64,000 bases of DNA from Nocardia sp. BSTN01 (GTDB taxonomy: Bacteria; Actinomycetota; Actinomycetes; Mycobacteriales; Mycobacteriaceae), in NCBI RefSeq assembly GCF_015354405.1, contig NZ_JADKYP010000009.1, forward strand, positions 1-64,000, given 5' to 3'. Below, piece by piece: positions 9,382-17,886 of this stretch. Position numbers and translations under genes: made by a program. The notes beneath the pieces are model-generated. The model ran no database searches, was not told where the DNA came from, and saw only the letters and a program-made list of their open reading frames with translations. Positions within the stretch are counted from its first letter, which is position 1; the number at the start of each line of letters is the position of its first letter.

Positions 9382-10275
9382 CTAGTCCTGGGCTGCGATC
9401 AGGGCGAGAACCCCCGCCCCGGCCAGGACGCCGAGATCCTCCAATTCCGAAGGGACCACTCGCAGTGCGGCCAGGAAGCCGGCCCGGGCATGGGTGGCCA
9501 CGGCCGTGTTCAGCGGCTTCCACAGCGCTGGGCCGGCCGTGGCCATCGAACCGCCCACGACGACGAGACCGACGTCGAGCAGCGGCGCGATCGAAGCGAT
9601 GGCCCGCCCCAACGCGGTACCCACCCGTTCGAACGCCGCGCCCGCAACCTCGTCGCCGGACTGCGCCGCCGAAACCAGTTCCGCCACCGTGGCTCCCGGC
9701 CAGCCCCGGCCCTGCGCCCACCGCACCGCGGAGAGGCCACCCGCGACGGCTTCGAGACAGCCTCGACCACCGCATTCACACGGTTCGTCGTAACCGGGAA
9801 CGAGCAGATGGCCCAGATGACCGGCGTTGCCGGTACGACCTACGACCACCAGGCCGCCGACCATCACCCCGGCACTGATCCGATCCGACACCGCGATCGA
9901 CACCGCGTCCATCACCTGGCCGGTGGCGCCGAAATTCTGTTCGGCCAGCGCGAGGCACACACCGTCCAACCCCAGTTGCACACTGGCGCCGGGAAACGCC
10001 TTCTTCACGGAATCGACCAGCTCGAAACCGGTCTGCCATTCCTTGACCGCGGTCGGCGCGACGACGCCGGCGGTCATGTCGATCGGCCCTGACGATCCGA
10101 TCCCGATCGCCGCCACATCTTCGCCGCCCGCGGTCTCGTGCAGCAGTGTCCGGCAGGCTTCCCAGGCGCCGGCGGCGGGGATCGGAGCCCGGCGAATATC
10201 GTCGGTACCGACATCCTCTGCCACGCGAGTCGCCGCGAAGCCCGCCGGGCCGATTTCCAACGCCAGCACAGTCAT
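9382..10275 (-). CDS. ROK-family sugar kinase or regulator-like protein
   Basis: A 297-residue protein of the ROK family (glucokinase-like fold). The family signature lies around residues 152-178: GNAGHLGH, then C-E-C-G-G-R-G-C-L-E, giving the zinc-binding cysteines and the conserved Glu. The N-terminal phosphate-binding strand (ALEIGPAGFAATRV) is divergent: where active kinases have DxGGT it has EIGPAG, so kinase activity is uncertain. There is no N-terminal helix-turn-helix, which argues against a NagC/XylR-type repressor. Substrate unknown. It is encoded alone, downstream of a WhiB gene on the same strand. Confidence 0.8.
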   Translation of the reverse strand: MTVLALEIGPAGFAATRVAEDVGTDDIRRAPIPAAGAWEACRTLLHETAGGEDVAAIGIGSSGPIDMTAGVVAPTAVKEWQTGFELVDSVKKAFPGASVQLGLDGVCLALAEQNFGATGQVMDAVSIAVSDRISAGVMVGGLVVVGRTGNAGHLGHLLVPGYDEPCECGGRGCLEAVAGGLSAVRWAQGRGWPGATVAELVSAAQSGDEVAGAAFERVGTALGRAIASIAPLLDVGLVVVGGSMATAGPALWKPLNTAVATHARAGFLAALRVVPSELEDLGVLAGAGVLALIAAQD

Positions 10276-10323
10276 GAATTACCCACCGTCACAGTAGTTT
10301 TCGCCTGTCGATGGTGACGGCTA

Positions 10324-10800
10324 TCAGCAGCCACCGGTCGCTGCCGGTCGCAACCGGCGCCCCAGCACGATACGACGACGCGGCGTCGCGGGCGCGGGTT
10401 CCACACAGACCGGCCGGGCGCCGGTCCGGATGATCCGCAGCGGCCGTTTGTGATCCAGCGGGGCCGTCCGATGCCGATCGAGGTTCTCCACGATCTTGCC
10501 GGCGCTGTCGTAGGCGACTCCAGCCCAGATCATGGCCCGGGGACCGTCGCCACGCGCGATCAAAGTCTCTGCGAGCCGGGAACATTCGGTCAGCAGCGGG
10601 CAGCTCGCGCAGATCCGGACCGCGGCGCGCCAGGAGTCGGGGGTGCCGACGTCGAGGTCCCAGTCGTCGGGCCCGTCGGCGCACGGCGGGCGATGCGCGG
10701 CCGCGACGGCGACGGTCGCGACGGCGGGCGTGGGTACAGTCGAAAGCGGCGGCGCCACAGGGGATCCGAGGGGAAGCCGACGCGAGTGGATTGTGCTCAT
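10324..10800 (-). CDS. WhiB-family iron-sulfur transcriptional regulator
   Basis: A 158-residue protein carrying the four-cysteine WhiB pattern: C40, then C64-A-S-C67 and C73 (CxxC-x5-C), expected to hold a 4Fe-4S cluster. The tryptophan-containing turn that is G[IV]WGG in most members reads MIWAGVAYD here, so this is a divergent branch. An unusual low-complexity N-terminus (Pro/Val/Ala) precedes the cluster domain. The basic C-terminus (RRRIVLGRRLR) fits DNA contact. Start at 10800 was chosen because GGAGACGGAA stands just upstream; an in-frame start at 10893 is possible. Confidence 0.82.
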   Translation of the reverse strand: MSTIHSRRLPLGSPVAPPLSTVPTPAVATVAVAAAHRPPCADGPDDWDLDVGTPDSWRAAVRICASCPLLTECSRLAETLIARGDGPRAMIWAGVAYDSAGKIVENLDRHRTAPLDHKRPLRIIRTGARPVCVEPAPATPRRRIVLGRRLRPAATGGC

Positions 10801-11028
10801 TTCCGTCTCCGGGGATGCCGAGGACACACGTGTGCAATCACCGTGTGGTTCGCAGACGTGGCCCATGGTCGGGCGGGCATCGGGGCTGCTCAACAGTCCC
10901 CGGCAACCAGCAGCGAACTGCTGTACTCGGCACGTTAACCCACGATTCGGCTGTCAGCAACCACTTTCGCCGCTATTTAACGGCACATTGACCAAGTCGT
11001 TGCACGGATGTATCGTCACTTAACGGGA

Positions 11029-11056
11029 CGTTTTTGTACGGTCCGTTTTTCTACGG
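11029..11056. repeat. imperfect tandem repeat in the MerR-gene promoter region
   Basis: CGTTTTTGTACGG at 11029-11041 is followed after 15 bp by the near copy CGTTTTTCTACGG at 11044-11056. The repeats lie 26 bp before the MerR start codon in an AT-rich stretch that is the only such stretch between the divergent whiB and merR genes. Candidate binding site for the MerR protein or another regulator. Confidence 0.4.
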
Positions 11057-11081
11057 GGTAAGTTGTGATTTCCTAAGAGGT

Positions 11082-11789
11082 ATGGCTGTGCACTCGGAGT
11101 ACACGATCGACGAGCTCGCGCGGGCAGCAGACACCACCGTGCGCAGTGTCCGCGTGTACCACGAACGGGGGTTGTTGCCGTCACCGGAAGTCCGGGGCCG
11201 CATCGGCTACTACGGATCCGATCACCTGGAGCGGCTGCACACGATCAGCCGGCTGCTCAGCCGGGGTATGAAGCTCAACGGGATCCGCGAACTGCTCGAG
11301 GCATGGGATCGTGGCGACGGGCTCGCCGACGTCCTCGGGGTCAGCGATGCTCCGGGTGAGCGCGAACCCGTTGCCGCACAGGAGAAGCCGAACAACGACG
11401 ATCCGCTCGCGGATCTGCCCGACTACGTCAAACAGGCACTGGCCGGCAGTTCCGACCCCCTGGAGGCCTATCGGGTCGCCAATCCGCGCTGCGGCGACCT
11501 CGCCGCGCGCCTCATCGACAGCGGGGTGCCCGACACCACCGCCTTCCAGCTCGTCGAGCGGCTGCGCGCGGACTGCAACCAGATCGCCGACCGCTACGCC
11601 ACCGAATTGTTCTACTGCCTGGCCGGGCAGGCCTACGAGCGCTCACAGCGCGACAGCAAGGACCGCGCGCGGCTGGAAACCGAGGTGGCCATCGCCCGCC
11701 TGATCGTCACCCGCGCCGCCTCCGAGCTCATCGACCAGGCCTTCGCCCGGCACGCGGAACTGCCCGCACCCAACGAGACTGCCCGATAA
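11082..11789 (+). CDS. MerR-family transcriptional regulator
   Basis: A 235-residue regulator. An N-terminal winged helix of MerR type spans about residues 5-75 (YTIDELARAADTTVRSVRVY, HERGLLPSP, a wing with GYYGSDH), followed by the dimer helix. The C-terminal 140 residues are a helical domain without the cysteine cluster of metal sensors or a recognisable drug-binding domain, so the signal is unknown. An AAGAGG box precedes the ATG at 11082. It is transcribed divergently from whiB across a 281-bp gap. A tandem repeat just upstream may be its operator. Confidence 0.88.
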   Translation: MAVHSEYTIDELARAADTTVRSVRVYHERGLLPSPEVRGRIGYYGSDHLERLHTISRLLSRGMKLNGIRELLEAWDRGDGLADVLGVSDAPGEREPVAAQEKPNNDDPLADLPDYVKQALAGSSDPLEAYRVANPRCGDLAARLIDSGVPDTTAFQLVERLRADCNQIADRYATELFYCLAGQAYERSQRDSKDRARLETEVAIARLIVTRAASELIDQAFARHAELPAPNETAR

Positions 11790-11837
11790 GTCCGATTGTT
11801 CGCTGTGGCCGGCGCACCGGGCCGGTAGGCTCTGGGA

Positions 11838-13343
11838 ATGCGCAGGCCTCTCGTCCCGCGGCGGGTTCGCGGAATCAATACGCTGGATCGGCGACTGGTC
11901 GACCGAAGCGCGCGGTTGCGGCCGAGTGCCGCCGATACCGTCCTGCGCTCCTTTAGTCACGCCGCCAATGCCAATCGGCTGTGGATCGCGGCGGGCGTGG
12001 GTGTCATCGCCTTCGGCACCACGACTCAGCGCCGTGCCGGGGCACGCGGACTCGTCGCCGTCGGCATCGCGAGTGGGCTGGCCAACGGCGTCGGCAAACC
12101 ATTGTTCCCGCGGCGCCGGCCCCCTGCCGAGGCGGTGCCGCAGATGCGACGCCTCGTTTCGCCGCCGATCTCCTCCTCGTTCCCCTCCGGCCACGCCGCC
12201 TCCGCGGCGGCCTTCGTCACCGGAGTGGCGCAGGAATCACCGGCGCTGGCGGTCGCGGTGGCGCCGGTGGCGGCGGCGGTCGCGTATTCGCGGGTCCACG
12301 TCGGCGTGCACTGGCCCACCGACGTACTCGCCGGCGCGGCACTCGGCGCCACCGTCGCGGTCGGCACCAGGCGATGGTGGGCGGTGCGTCGCGACGAACC
12401 CGCGACGGTCGGCCCGGCACAGCGGATCGAACCGCTGATCGGCGGCGAGGGCCTGCTGTTGGTCGCGAATCCGAATGCCGGTAGCGGCGACGGCGGCGGA
12501 CTCCTGGCCGATCTGATCCGGAAGTTGCCGGAGGCGGTCCTGCTCGAACTCGGCGATGACATCGACGTGGATGCCGAGATCGACACCCGGGTGCGATCCG
12601 GCTCGATTCGCGCGCTCGGCGTGCTGGGCGGGGACGGCACGGTCTCGGCGGTCGCGGAAGCGGCTGTGCGGCACGGGCTCCCGCTGGCTGTCTTTCCGGG
12701 CGGCACCCTGAACCATTTCGCCCGCGATGTGGGTGTCGAGGATATCGCCGCCACCGTCATCGCGCTCTCCTCCGGCCAGCTGGCGCTGGCCGACACCGCG
12801 CGGGTGCGCCTGGACGACGGCAGCGAACGCACGCTGGTGAACACCGCGAGCCTCGGCGGGTATCCGGATTTCGTCCGGCTGCGCGAACGCTGGGAACACC
12901 GCATCGGCAAATGGCCGGCCGCCGCGGTGGCGATGGTCTGCGTGCTCGTGCGCGCCCAACCATTGCGCGCCACCATCGACGGCGAGCCGGTCTCGGTGTG
13001 GATGTTGTTCGTGGGCAACGGAACCTACCGCCCCGGCGACCAAGTGCCCACGGCCCGAACCGATCTGCACGGCGCGGGACTCGATATCCGGTATCTGCGC
13101 GCGGATCGGCGGTTCTCGCGGGCGCGGCTGATCTGGGCGTCGCTCACCGGAACCCTCGGTGACTCCCCCACCTACGTCCATCGGCGTGCGGACAAGTTGC
13201 GGGTACGCGTGGACGGGCCGCCGATTTCGCTGGCCACCGACGGCGAAGTCGACACGCGCGGTGCGTCTTTCGAGTTCATCGGCGATCCGGCGACCCTGCC
13301 GGTATTCCGGGTTGCCGACCGTGATTCGGGGCCCCGCCGCTAG
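11838..13343 (+). CDS. fusion of PAP2 phosphatase and diacylglycerol-kinase-like domains
   Basis: A 501-residue bifunctional lipid enzyme. The membrane PAP2 domain occupies about residues 20-180 and has all three motifs: K-x6-RP (KPLFPRRRPP), SSFPSGHA, and SRVHVGVHWPTD. A soluble DAGK/LCB5-like catalytic domain runs from about 205 to 495, with LLVANPNAGSG, the nucleotide loop GGDGT and the PGGTLNHFARD motif. Such fusions of a lipid phosphatase with a lipid kinase occur in actinobacteria, where they probably act on undecaprenyl- or diacylglycerol-type phosphates. Substrates here are not determinable. The gene follows merR by 48 bp and may be co-transcribed with it. Confidence 0.88.
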   Translation: MRRPLVPRRVRGINTLDRRLVDRSARLRPSAADTVLRSFSHAANANRLWIAAGVGVIAFGTTTQRRAGARGLVAVGIASGLANGVGKPLFPRRRPPAEAVPQMRRLVSPPISSSFPSGHAASAAAFVTGVAQESPALAVAVAPVAAAVAYSRVHVGVHWPTDVLAGAALGATVAVGTRRWWAVRRDEPATVGPAQRIEPLIGGEGLLLVANPNAGSGDGGGLLADLIRKLPEAVLLELGDDIDVDAEIDTRVRSGSIRALGVLGGDGTVSAVAEAAVRHGLPLAVFPGGTLNHFARDVGVEDIAATVIALSSGQLALADTARVRLDDGSERTLVNTASLGGYPDFVRLRERWEHRIGKWPAAAVAMVCVLVRAQPLRATIDGEPVSVWMLFVGNGTYRPGDQVPTARTDLHGAGLDIRYLRADRRFSRARLIWASLTGTLGDSPTYVHRRADKLRVRVDGPPISLATDGEVDTRGASFEFIGDPATLPVFRVADRDSGPRR

Positions 13344-13426
13344 CCGGCACCGGAGACTGCGCCGAGAAGAAGTACACACCTCATGGTATGAAATCCCTAG
13401 TTTTCACATGACGGAGGTGTCGGATC

Positions 13427-13855
13427 GTGACGCAGGCCAATCCCATGACGGTCGAATCGGCCGAGGCCGCTCTGGCGCGGCTGACCGCCCACGATCGCGG
13501 CGTGCTCACCGATCTGGTGTGCCGGGTCGACAAAGCCGCCTCCGGCACCGCCGCCGCGGCCCGGTCACCGAAGGCGCCGGTCCTGGACGAGGTGGTGCGC
13601 TTCCTGGTCGATCGGCATCTGCTGCTGGCCCATTTCAATTGGGGCGCTTGGGAAGAAGGGCACCAGGTGATCCAGCGCCGCGACCGCGCGACGCTGGCGA
13701 CCTGCACGGCCCAGCAGTGCCTGCAATATCTCACCCTGCTGGTCCGCGCGGACCGCTTCACGGAGGGCACGCTGGCGTCGGCCTTCGAGTCGGGGCTGAT
13801 GCAGGCGCTCCTGCACCGCCTGCATCAGCACACCTACCCGCACGCGGGACGTTAA
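13427..13855 (+). CDS. conserved protein resembling the DUF6508 family
   Basis: A 142-residue soluble protein, mostly helical, with a central aromatic signature LLAHFNWGAWEEG and a downstream histidine-rich end (HRLHQHTYPHAGR). It resembles small actinobacterial proteins grouped as DUF6508; no function is known. GTG at 13427 was chosen because a GGAGGT box lies at 13412-13417; an ATG at 13445 is the alternative. Its stop overlaps the stop of the convergent SDR gene. Confidence 0.6.
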   Translation: MTQANPMTVESAEAALARLTAHDRGVLTDLVCRVDKAASGTAAAARSPKAPVLDEVVRFLVDRHLLLAHFNWGAWEEGHQVIQRRDRATLATCTAQQCLQYLTLLVRADRFTEGTLASAFESGLMQALLHRLHQHTYPHAGR

Positions 13856-14655
13856 CCCTCGGCCAGCGCGCGCACTCGGGCGAGGACGTCGGGATAGCGC
13901 TTCAAATGTGCGCCGCCGTTGAGATCGACAGCCGCACCGGTCATCCAGCTCGCCCGGTCGGAGGCCAGGAAGGCCGCCATCTCGGCGATCTCCTCGGGTC
14001 GGCCGCTGCGCCCGAGCGGGGTGTTCTCGAGGTACTCCTCGGTCAACCCCGGCACATACGCGATACCGGCGACCAGTGGGGTGTCGACCAGGCCCGGGTT
14101 GATCGCGTTCACCCGGATGCCGCGCTCGGCCAACTCCAGCGCCGCGACCTCCACCAGCATCAGCACACCCGCCTTGGCCGAACAGTAACCGGCCATTCCG
14201 GTGCCGGGCTGGCGGCCGTTGAGGGAGGCGATGCAGGTGATGGATCCGCCGTCGGCGAGGTGGCGGCCCGCGTATTTGATCGCCAGGAACGAACCGGTGA
14301 GGCAGACGTCGACGGTCGTTTTCCAGTGCGCCAGTTCGAGTTCGGTGATCGGGCCGGGCAGTGACAGCCCCGCGCAGTTCACCACCGCGTGGAGGTCGCC
14401 GCTCGCGTCGAAACCGGCCGCGACCGAGGCCTCGTCGGTGACGTCGAGCGCCACCGCGCTCGCCGCACCGCCGATCTCAGCCGCCACCGTCCGTGCCGCA
14501 TCGAGATTCACATCGGCGACCACGACCCGAAAACCGTCGCGCGCCAACGCATGTCCGGTGGCGCGGCCGATGCCCGAACCGCCGCCGATCACCATCGCGC
14601 CCCGTGTGCCCGCCGGGGTTTCGGGCACGGTCGCCCCGTCGCCGGGTGTGCTCAT
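13852..14655 (-). CDS. short-chain dehydrogenase/reductase
   Basis: A 267-residue classical SDR using NAD(P)H. Visible motifs: the cofactor loop GGGSGIG near residue 22, the NCAG motif (VVNCAG), the catalytic Ser in IASLNG, and YCSAK (YxxxK) near 165. The family's NPG motif (INPGLVDTPL) follows. It is the third gene of the monooxygenase operon, with its ATG overlapping the stop of the hydrolase gene. In that context it probably oxidises or reduces an alcohol/ketone intermediate of the same pathway. Confidence 0.88.
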   Translation of the reverse strand: MSTPGDGATVPETPAGTRGAMVIGGGSGIGRATGHALARDGFRVVVADVNLDAARTVAAEIGGAASAVALDVTDEASVAAGFDASGDLHAVVNCAGLSLPGPITELELAHWKTTVDVCLTGSFLAIKYAGRHLADGGSITCIASLNGRQPGTGMAGYCSAKAGVLMLVEVAALELAERGIRVNAINPGLVDTPLVAGIAYVPGLTEEYLENTPLGRSGRPEEIAEMAAFLASDRASWMTGAAVDLNGGAHLKRYPDVLARVRALAEG

Positions 14656-15593
14656 CGCTGCGCCTCCCGGGTGGTCGCGTGCTGCGCCGCGAGATGGCGG
14701 GTCAGGAAGTGCACCTGATGGTCGACGGCGGGCTCGAACCAGTCGTTGCCGGCGAAGATGTCGAAGTGGTCGCACGGATAGTGACGCACCTCGGCACGTG
14801 CGGCGAAGGCGGCCTTGGCCGCCGCATGGGCCGGCGCGGCCCGGTCGAAGTCGGCGATCTGCATCAGCACCGGCGCGGTGATGCGCGCGGCCCGTCGATC
14901 GGCGCGATAGTTGCCCAGTTCCAGCCCGATCGCCGCGTTGACCTCGTTGCGCCAGGTCGGACCGGCCAGTGCGGTATAGCTCTCGTAGTAGCCGTCGGCC
15001 GACAGGGCGGCATGTTCGCCCGGCCTGCCGACCAGCGGCATCATCACCCGATTGCCGCCGAACCGCCCGGCCAGGGCGCTGCGCACACTCGACACCGTGG
15101 ATTTCGCGATCGCCGCCGCACCGACCTGTGCGAAAGCGACTCGGCCCGCGGCCAATCCGTTCACCAGCGGCACCAGAGCCACCACCGCGCAGATATCGGA
15201 ACGATCCGCGGAGACGGTGAGGGCATGGCCACCGGACAGTGAGATACCCCATGCCACCAGCCGTTTCGGATCCACACCGGGCTGGCGTGCGGCCGCGGAC
15301 AGTGCGGCGCGGTAGTCCTCGGCCTGCGCGGCCATCGAGACCCGCTGCCGGGGCTCACCGGCGGAGGCGCCGAAACCGCGGTAGTCGAAGGCGAAGACGG
15401 CCAGTCCGGCCGCGGCGAGGCGCTGCGCGAACGGTTCCAGTCCGGAATCCTTCGTCCCACCGAATCCGTGTGCCATCACCACGACCGGGCGGCCCTCGGG
15501 ACCGTCGAACGGGCCGTCCGCCGCGCCCTCGAAAAACCATGCGTCACAGGTGGTTCCGCCGGAAGTAAAGTCGGCCTGCCGATACGTCGTCAC
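14652..15593 (-). CDS. alpha/beta-hydrolase of the monooxygenase operon
   Basis: A 313-residue hydrolase of the DLH/acetyl-xylan-esterase-like type. An oxyanion motif (VVMAHGFGGTKDSG) and the nucleophile elbow GISLSGGHA near residue 115 are visible; the acid is probably in IADFDRAAP and the catalytic His in CDHFDIF. There is no signal peptide. GTG at 15593 overlaps the stop of the monooxygenase gene (GTGA), and its own stop overlaps the SDR start. A hydrolase after a Baeyer-Villiger-type monooxygenase would cleave the ester formed. Confidence 0.85.
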   Translation of the reverse strand: MTTYRQADFTSGGTTCDAWFFEGAADGPFDGPEGRPVVVMAHGFGGTKDSGLEPFAQRLAAAGLAVFAFDYRGFGASAGEPRQRVSMAAQAEDYRAALSAAARQPGVDPKRLVAWGISLSGGHALTVSADRSDICAVVALVPLVNGLAAGRVAFAQVGAAAIAKSTVSSVRSALAGRFGGNRVMMPLVGRPGEHAALSADGYYESYTALAGPTWRNEVNAAIGLELGNYRADRRAARITAPVLMQIADFDRAAPAHAAAKAAFAARAEVRHYPCDHFDIFAGNDWFEPAVDHQVHFLTRHLAAQHATTREAQR

Positions 15594-16966
15594 TGTGCCA
15601 CTCCCACCGGTCGATCCGCCTCCGCCACTCGCGCCCACGGCGGCGGTCCCGACAGCCGCGCCCGTTCGGCGCCGGCCGGAATCTCGCGCGCCCGCATATC
15701 GTGTTCGTAGAGGAAGTAGTCCACCTGCTGGGTGTGCCGGGCACTGGGCACCATATGTCCGGTGTAGTGCTGCTGTTCGGCGACGATCACCCGCCGCATC
15801 TCCTCCGCCGAGGGCAACCGGTACCGGCCCACCGCATACGCTCCGATCAATCGCGCCTGACATTCGACGAACGGGAACAGGGTCGGGGTGGACTGGGCGA
15901 ATCCGGCGAAGGCCAGATCCTCCATCCCGGGCAGGAACATCCGCTTGTACAGGTCGATCTTGTTGTCCGGAGCGCTGATGAACTCCGGATCGAAGAACGG
16001 GAAGGTGATGTTGTAGCCGGTGGCGTAGATGATGATGTCGAAGTCGTCGGCGGTGCCGTCCGCGAAATGCACGGTGGCGCCGTCGAATCGGTCGATATTC
16101 GGTTTCGGGATCACATCGCCCGAGCCCAGCCGCAGCGGCAGTTCCACCGACTGGGTCGGATGCGCCTCGAAGAATTTGTGATTCGGCTTGGGCAGGCCGT
16201 AATTCTCCGGCCGCCCCGCCGTCAGCGGCTGTCCCCACTGCGCGATCTTGCGCTGCCAGGAGAAGGGGATGTACGGGCTGGTGCGGTAATACTTGTCGGC
16301 CGGCTTACCGGCGATGTATTTCGGCACGATCCAGGCGCCGGAGCGAGTGGACAGCGTCAGCTTGTTGCCCAGCGCCTTCGACGACAGCTCCACCGCGATA
16401 TCGGCGGCACTGTTACCCAGTCCGACCACCAGAATGCGCTGATCGGAGAAGTCCATCGGGGTGCGCGGATCGATGTAGTGGTGGGCGTGCATGGTGCGGC
16501 CGGTGAATTCGCCCGGGAATTCCGGATAGCGCGGATCCCAGTGGTGACCGTTGGCGACGACCAGGAAATCGAAGTGGCGCACCTCGTTTCGCTGGGTGCG
16601 CAACTCCCAGCCGCCACCGGGCAGGCGCCGCGCGTGTTCCACACCGTTGCCGAATTCGATGGAACGGTGGAGATCGAAGGCGGTGCAGTAATCGTCGAGA
16701 TACTGCTTGATCTGGGTGTGGTGCGGGAAGTCCGGGAATTCCCCGGGCATCGGGAAGTCTCGGAACGACAGCTGGTGTTTGGAGGTGTCGATGTGCAGGG
16801 AGCGATATGCGCTGCTGTGCCCGTTCGGATTGCCGAAGGCCCAGTTGCCGCCGACTCGATCCGAGGATTCGAAGCACACATACGGCACCCCGTAGTCGCC
16901 GAGCATCTTGCCGGCGGTCAGACCGCTGATTCCGGCGCCGATGACCGCGGTACGCGGTTGATACAT
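15590..16966 (-). CDS. flavin-containing (Baeyer-Villiger-like) monooxygenase
   Basis: A 458-residue FAD/NADPH monooxygenase. The FAD-binding GxGxxG motif is at the N-terminus (VIGAGISGLTAG), the NADPH-binding one near residue 205 (VVGLGNSAADIA), and between them lies the family fingerprint FxGxxxHxxxY (FTGRTMHAHHY). A late ATG motif (IIYATGYN) is also present. It heads a three-gene operon with a hydrolase and an SDR, consistent with oxidation of a ketone or aldehyde followed by ester cleavage. A TetR gene lies divergently behind a strong palindrome, so the operon is probably repressed until a substrate is present. Confidence 0.9.
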   Translation of the reverse strand: MYQPRTAVIGAGISGLTAGKMLGDYGVPYVCFESSDRVGGNWAFGNPNGHSSAYRSLHIDTSKHQLSFRDFPMPGEFPDFPHHTQIKQYLDDYCTAFDLHRSIEFGNGVEHARRLPGGGWELRTQRNEVRHFDFLVVANGHHWDPRYPEFPGEFTGRTMHAHHYIDPRTPMDFSDQRILVVGLGNSAADIAVELSSKALGNKLTLSTRSGAWIVPKYIAGKPADKYYRTSPYIPFSWQRKIAQWGQPLTAGRPENYGLPKPNHKFFEAHPTQSVELPLRLGSGDVIPKPNIDRFDGATVHFADGTADDFDIIIYATGYNITFPFFDPEFISAPDNKIDLYKRMFLPGMEDLAFAGFAQSTPTLFPFVECQARLIGAYAVGRYRLPSAEEMRRVIVAEQQHYTGHMVPSARHTQQVDYFLYEHDMRAREIPAGAERARLSGPPPWARVAEADRPVGVAQ

Positions 16967-16992
16967 CCACCACTCCTTTCACGCCGTGGGGC

Positions 16993-17050
16993 GTGTAGAC
17001 AGATTCTTGATAGTGTCTACTAGTAGACACATTCTCAGATCTGTCCACAC
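16993..17050. promoter_or_regulatory. nested palindromic operator between the monooxygenase operon and tetR
   Basis: The core GTGTCTACTAGTAGACAC (17013-17030) is a perfect 18-bp palindrome. Outside it, GTGTAGACAG (16993-17002) and CTGTCCACAC (17041-17050) form a second inverted repeat (9 of 10 pairs) with exactly the same centre at 17021.5. The whole element lies between divergent start codons. This is what a TetR operator controlling both directions should look like, possibly binding two dimers. Confidence 0.75.
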
Positions 17051-17118
17051 ATTGCTAGGGTTTTCCGGAAACCGGTCGACAGCGGACCGGTGCGGGTATG
17101 CGGCGAAAGGGGCGGCGG

Positions 17119-17748
17119 ATGAGCGAGACGACAACCACGACGGTGGTCGACCGGCTCTTGGAAGCGACACAGAAGTTACTGGCCGCCAAGGGAATTCGGG
17201 CCTCCACGATGATGGAGGTGGCCGAGGAGGCGGGCGTCTCGCGCGCCTGGCTGTACCGCCACTTCCCGGACAAACCCGCACTGATCGGCGCCGCGATCGT
17301 GCGGCTCACCGACACCTGGTGGAACGACGCGCGCGCCGAACTCGACCGCATCGACACCTTCGCCGAACAACTCACCATCGGCGTGCGCATCGGCCGCGGC
17401 GCCTACGACGACCCGGGCGCGCTGCTCATGCGCCTGCGCTCCTCCGAACCCGAGGAGTTCGCGGCCTGCGCCGGCGCCGGCGTCACCGCGCTCGTCCCCG
17501 CCCTGGCCGCGTTCTGGCGCCCCTACATCGATCGCGCCGCCGAGCGCGGCGAAGTCCATCCCGGTCACGACCTGGGCGAAGTCGCCGAGTGGGTGGCCCG
17601 GATCCTGATCAGCCTCGGCACCGTCCCCGGCGACACCATCGACCCCGACGACCCGACCGCGGTGTCGCACCACCTGGCCACCTACCTCCTGCCCGCTCTG
17701 CGCCACGCTCCCGCCGGCGCTTCCCAGCGGAGCCGCCGTACGACCTGA
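17119..17748 (+). CDS. TetR-family repressor, likely of the monooxygenase operon
   Basis: A 209-residue regulator. The N-terminal helix-turn-helix spans about residues 10-55 (LAAKGIRASTMMEVAEEAGVS, then WLYRHFPDK). The remainder is a helical ligand domain without assigned ligand. ATG at 17119 was chosen because an AAAGGGG box precedes it; an in-frame ATG at 17098 is possible. It is transcribed away from the flavin monooxygenase across a large nested palindrome, the usual layout for an autoregulated local repressor. Confidence 0.88.
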   Translation: MSETTTTTVVDRLLEATQKLLAAKGIRASTMMEVAEEAGVSRAWLYRHFPDKPALIGAAIVRLTDTWWNDARAELDRIDTFAEQLTIGVRIGRGAYDDPGALLMRLRSSEPEEFAACAGAGVTALVPALAAFWRPYIDRAAERGEVHPGHDLGEVAEWVARILISLGTVPGDTIDPDDPTAVSHHLATYLLPALRHAPAGASQRSRRTT

Positions 17749-17809
17749 CCAGGGCCTCTGGCGCGGCCGCGCCCAGTTCACGCCACTCGGCTCCGCCTGC
17801 CGAATGGAA

Positions 17810-17828
17810 AATGGAAATCATTTCCGTT
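17810..17828. promoter_or_regulatory. Zur/Fur-like palindromic box
   Basis: AATGGAAATCATTTCCGTT is a 19-bp dyad centred on 17819 (8 of 9 pairs match), 58 bp before the start of the secreted-protein gene. It resembles the actinobacterial Zur (zinc uptake regulator) box, an AT-rich GAAA-x-x-TTTC type palindrome. A second partial copy of the left arm (ATGGAAA) lies immediately upstream. The match was made by eye. Confidence 0.45.
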
Positions 17829-17886
17829 AATGTCTGATCTCGCTCCATCGAGCGCTGCGCAGAACACAGAACGGAACAGAGATCAG

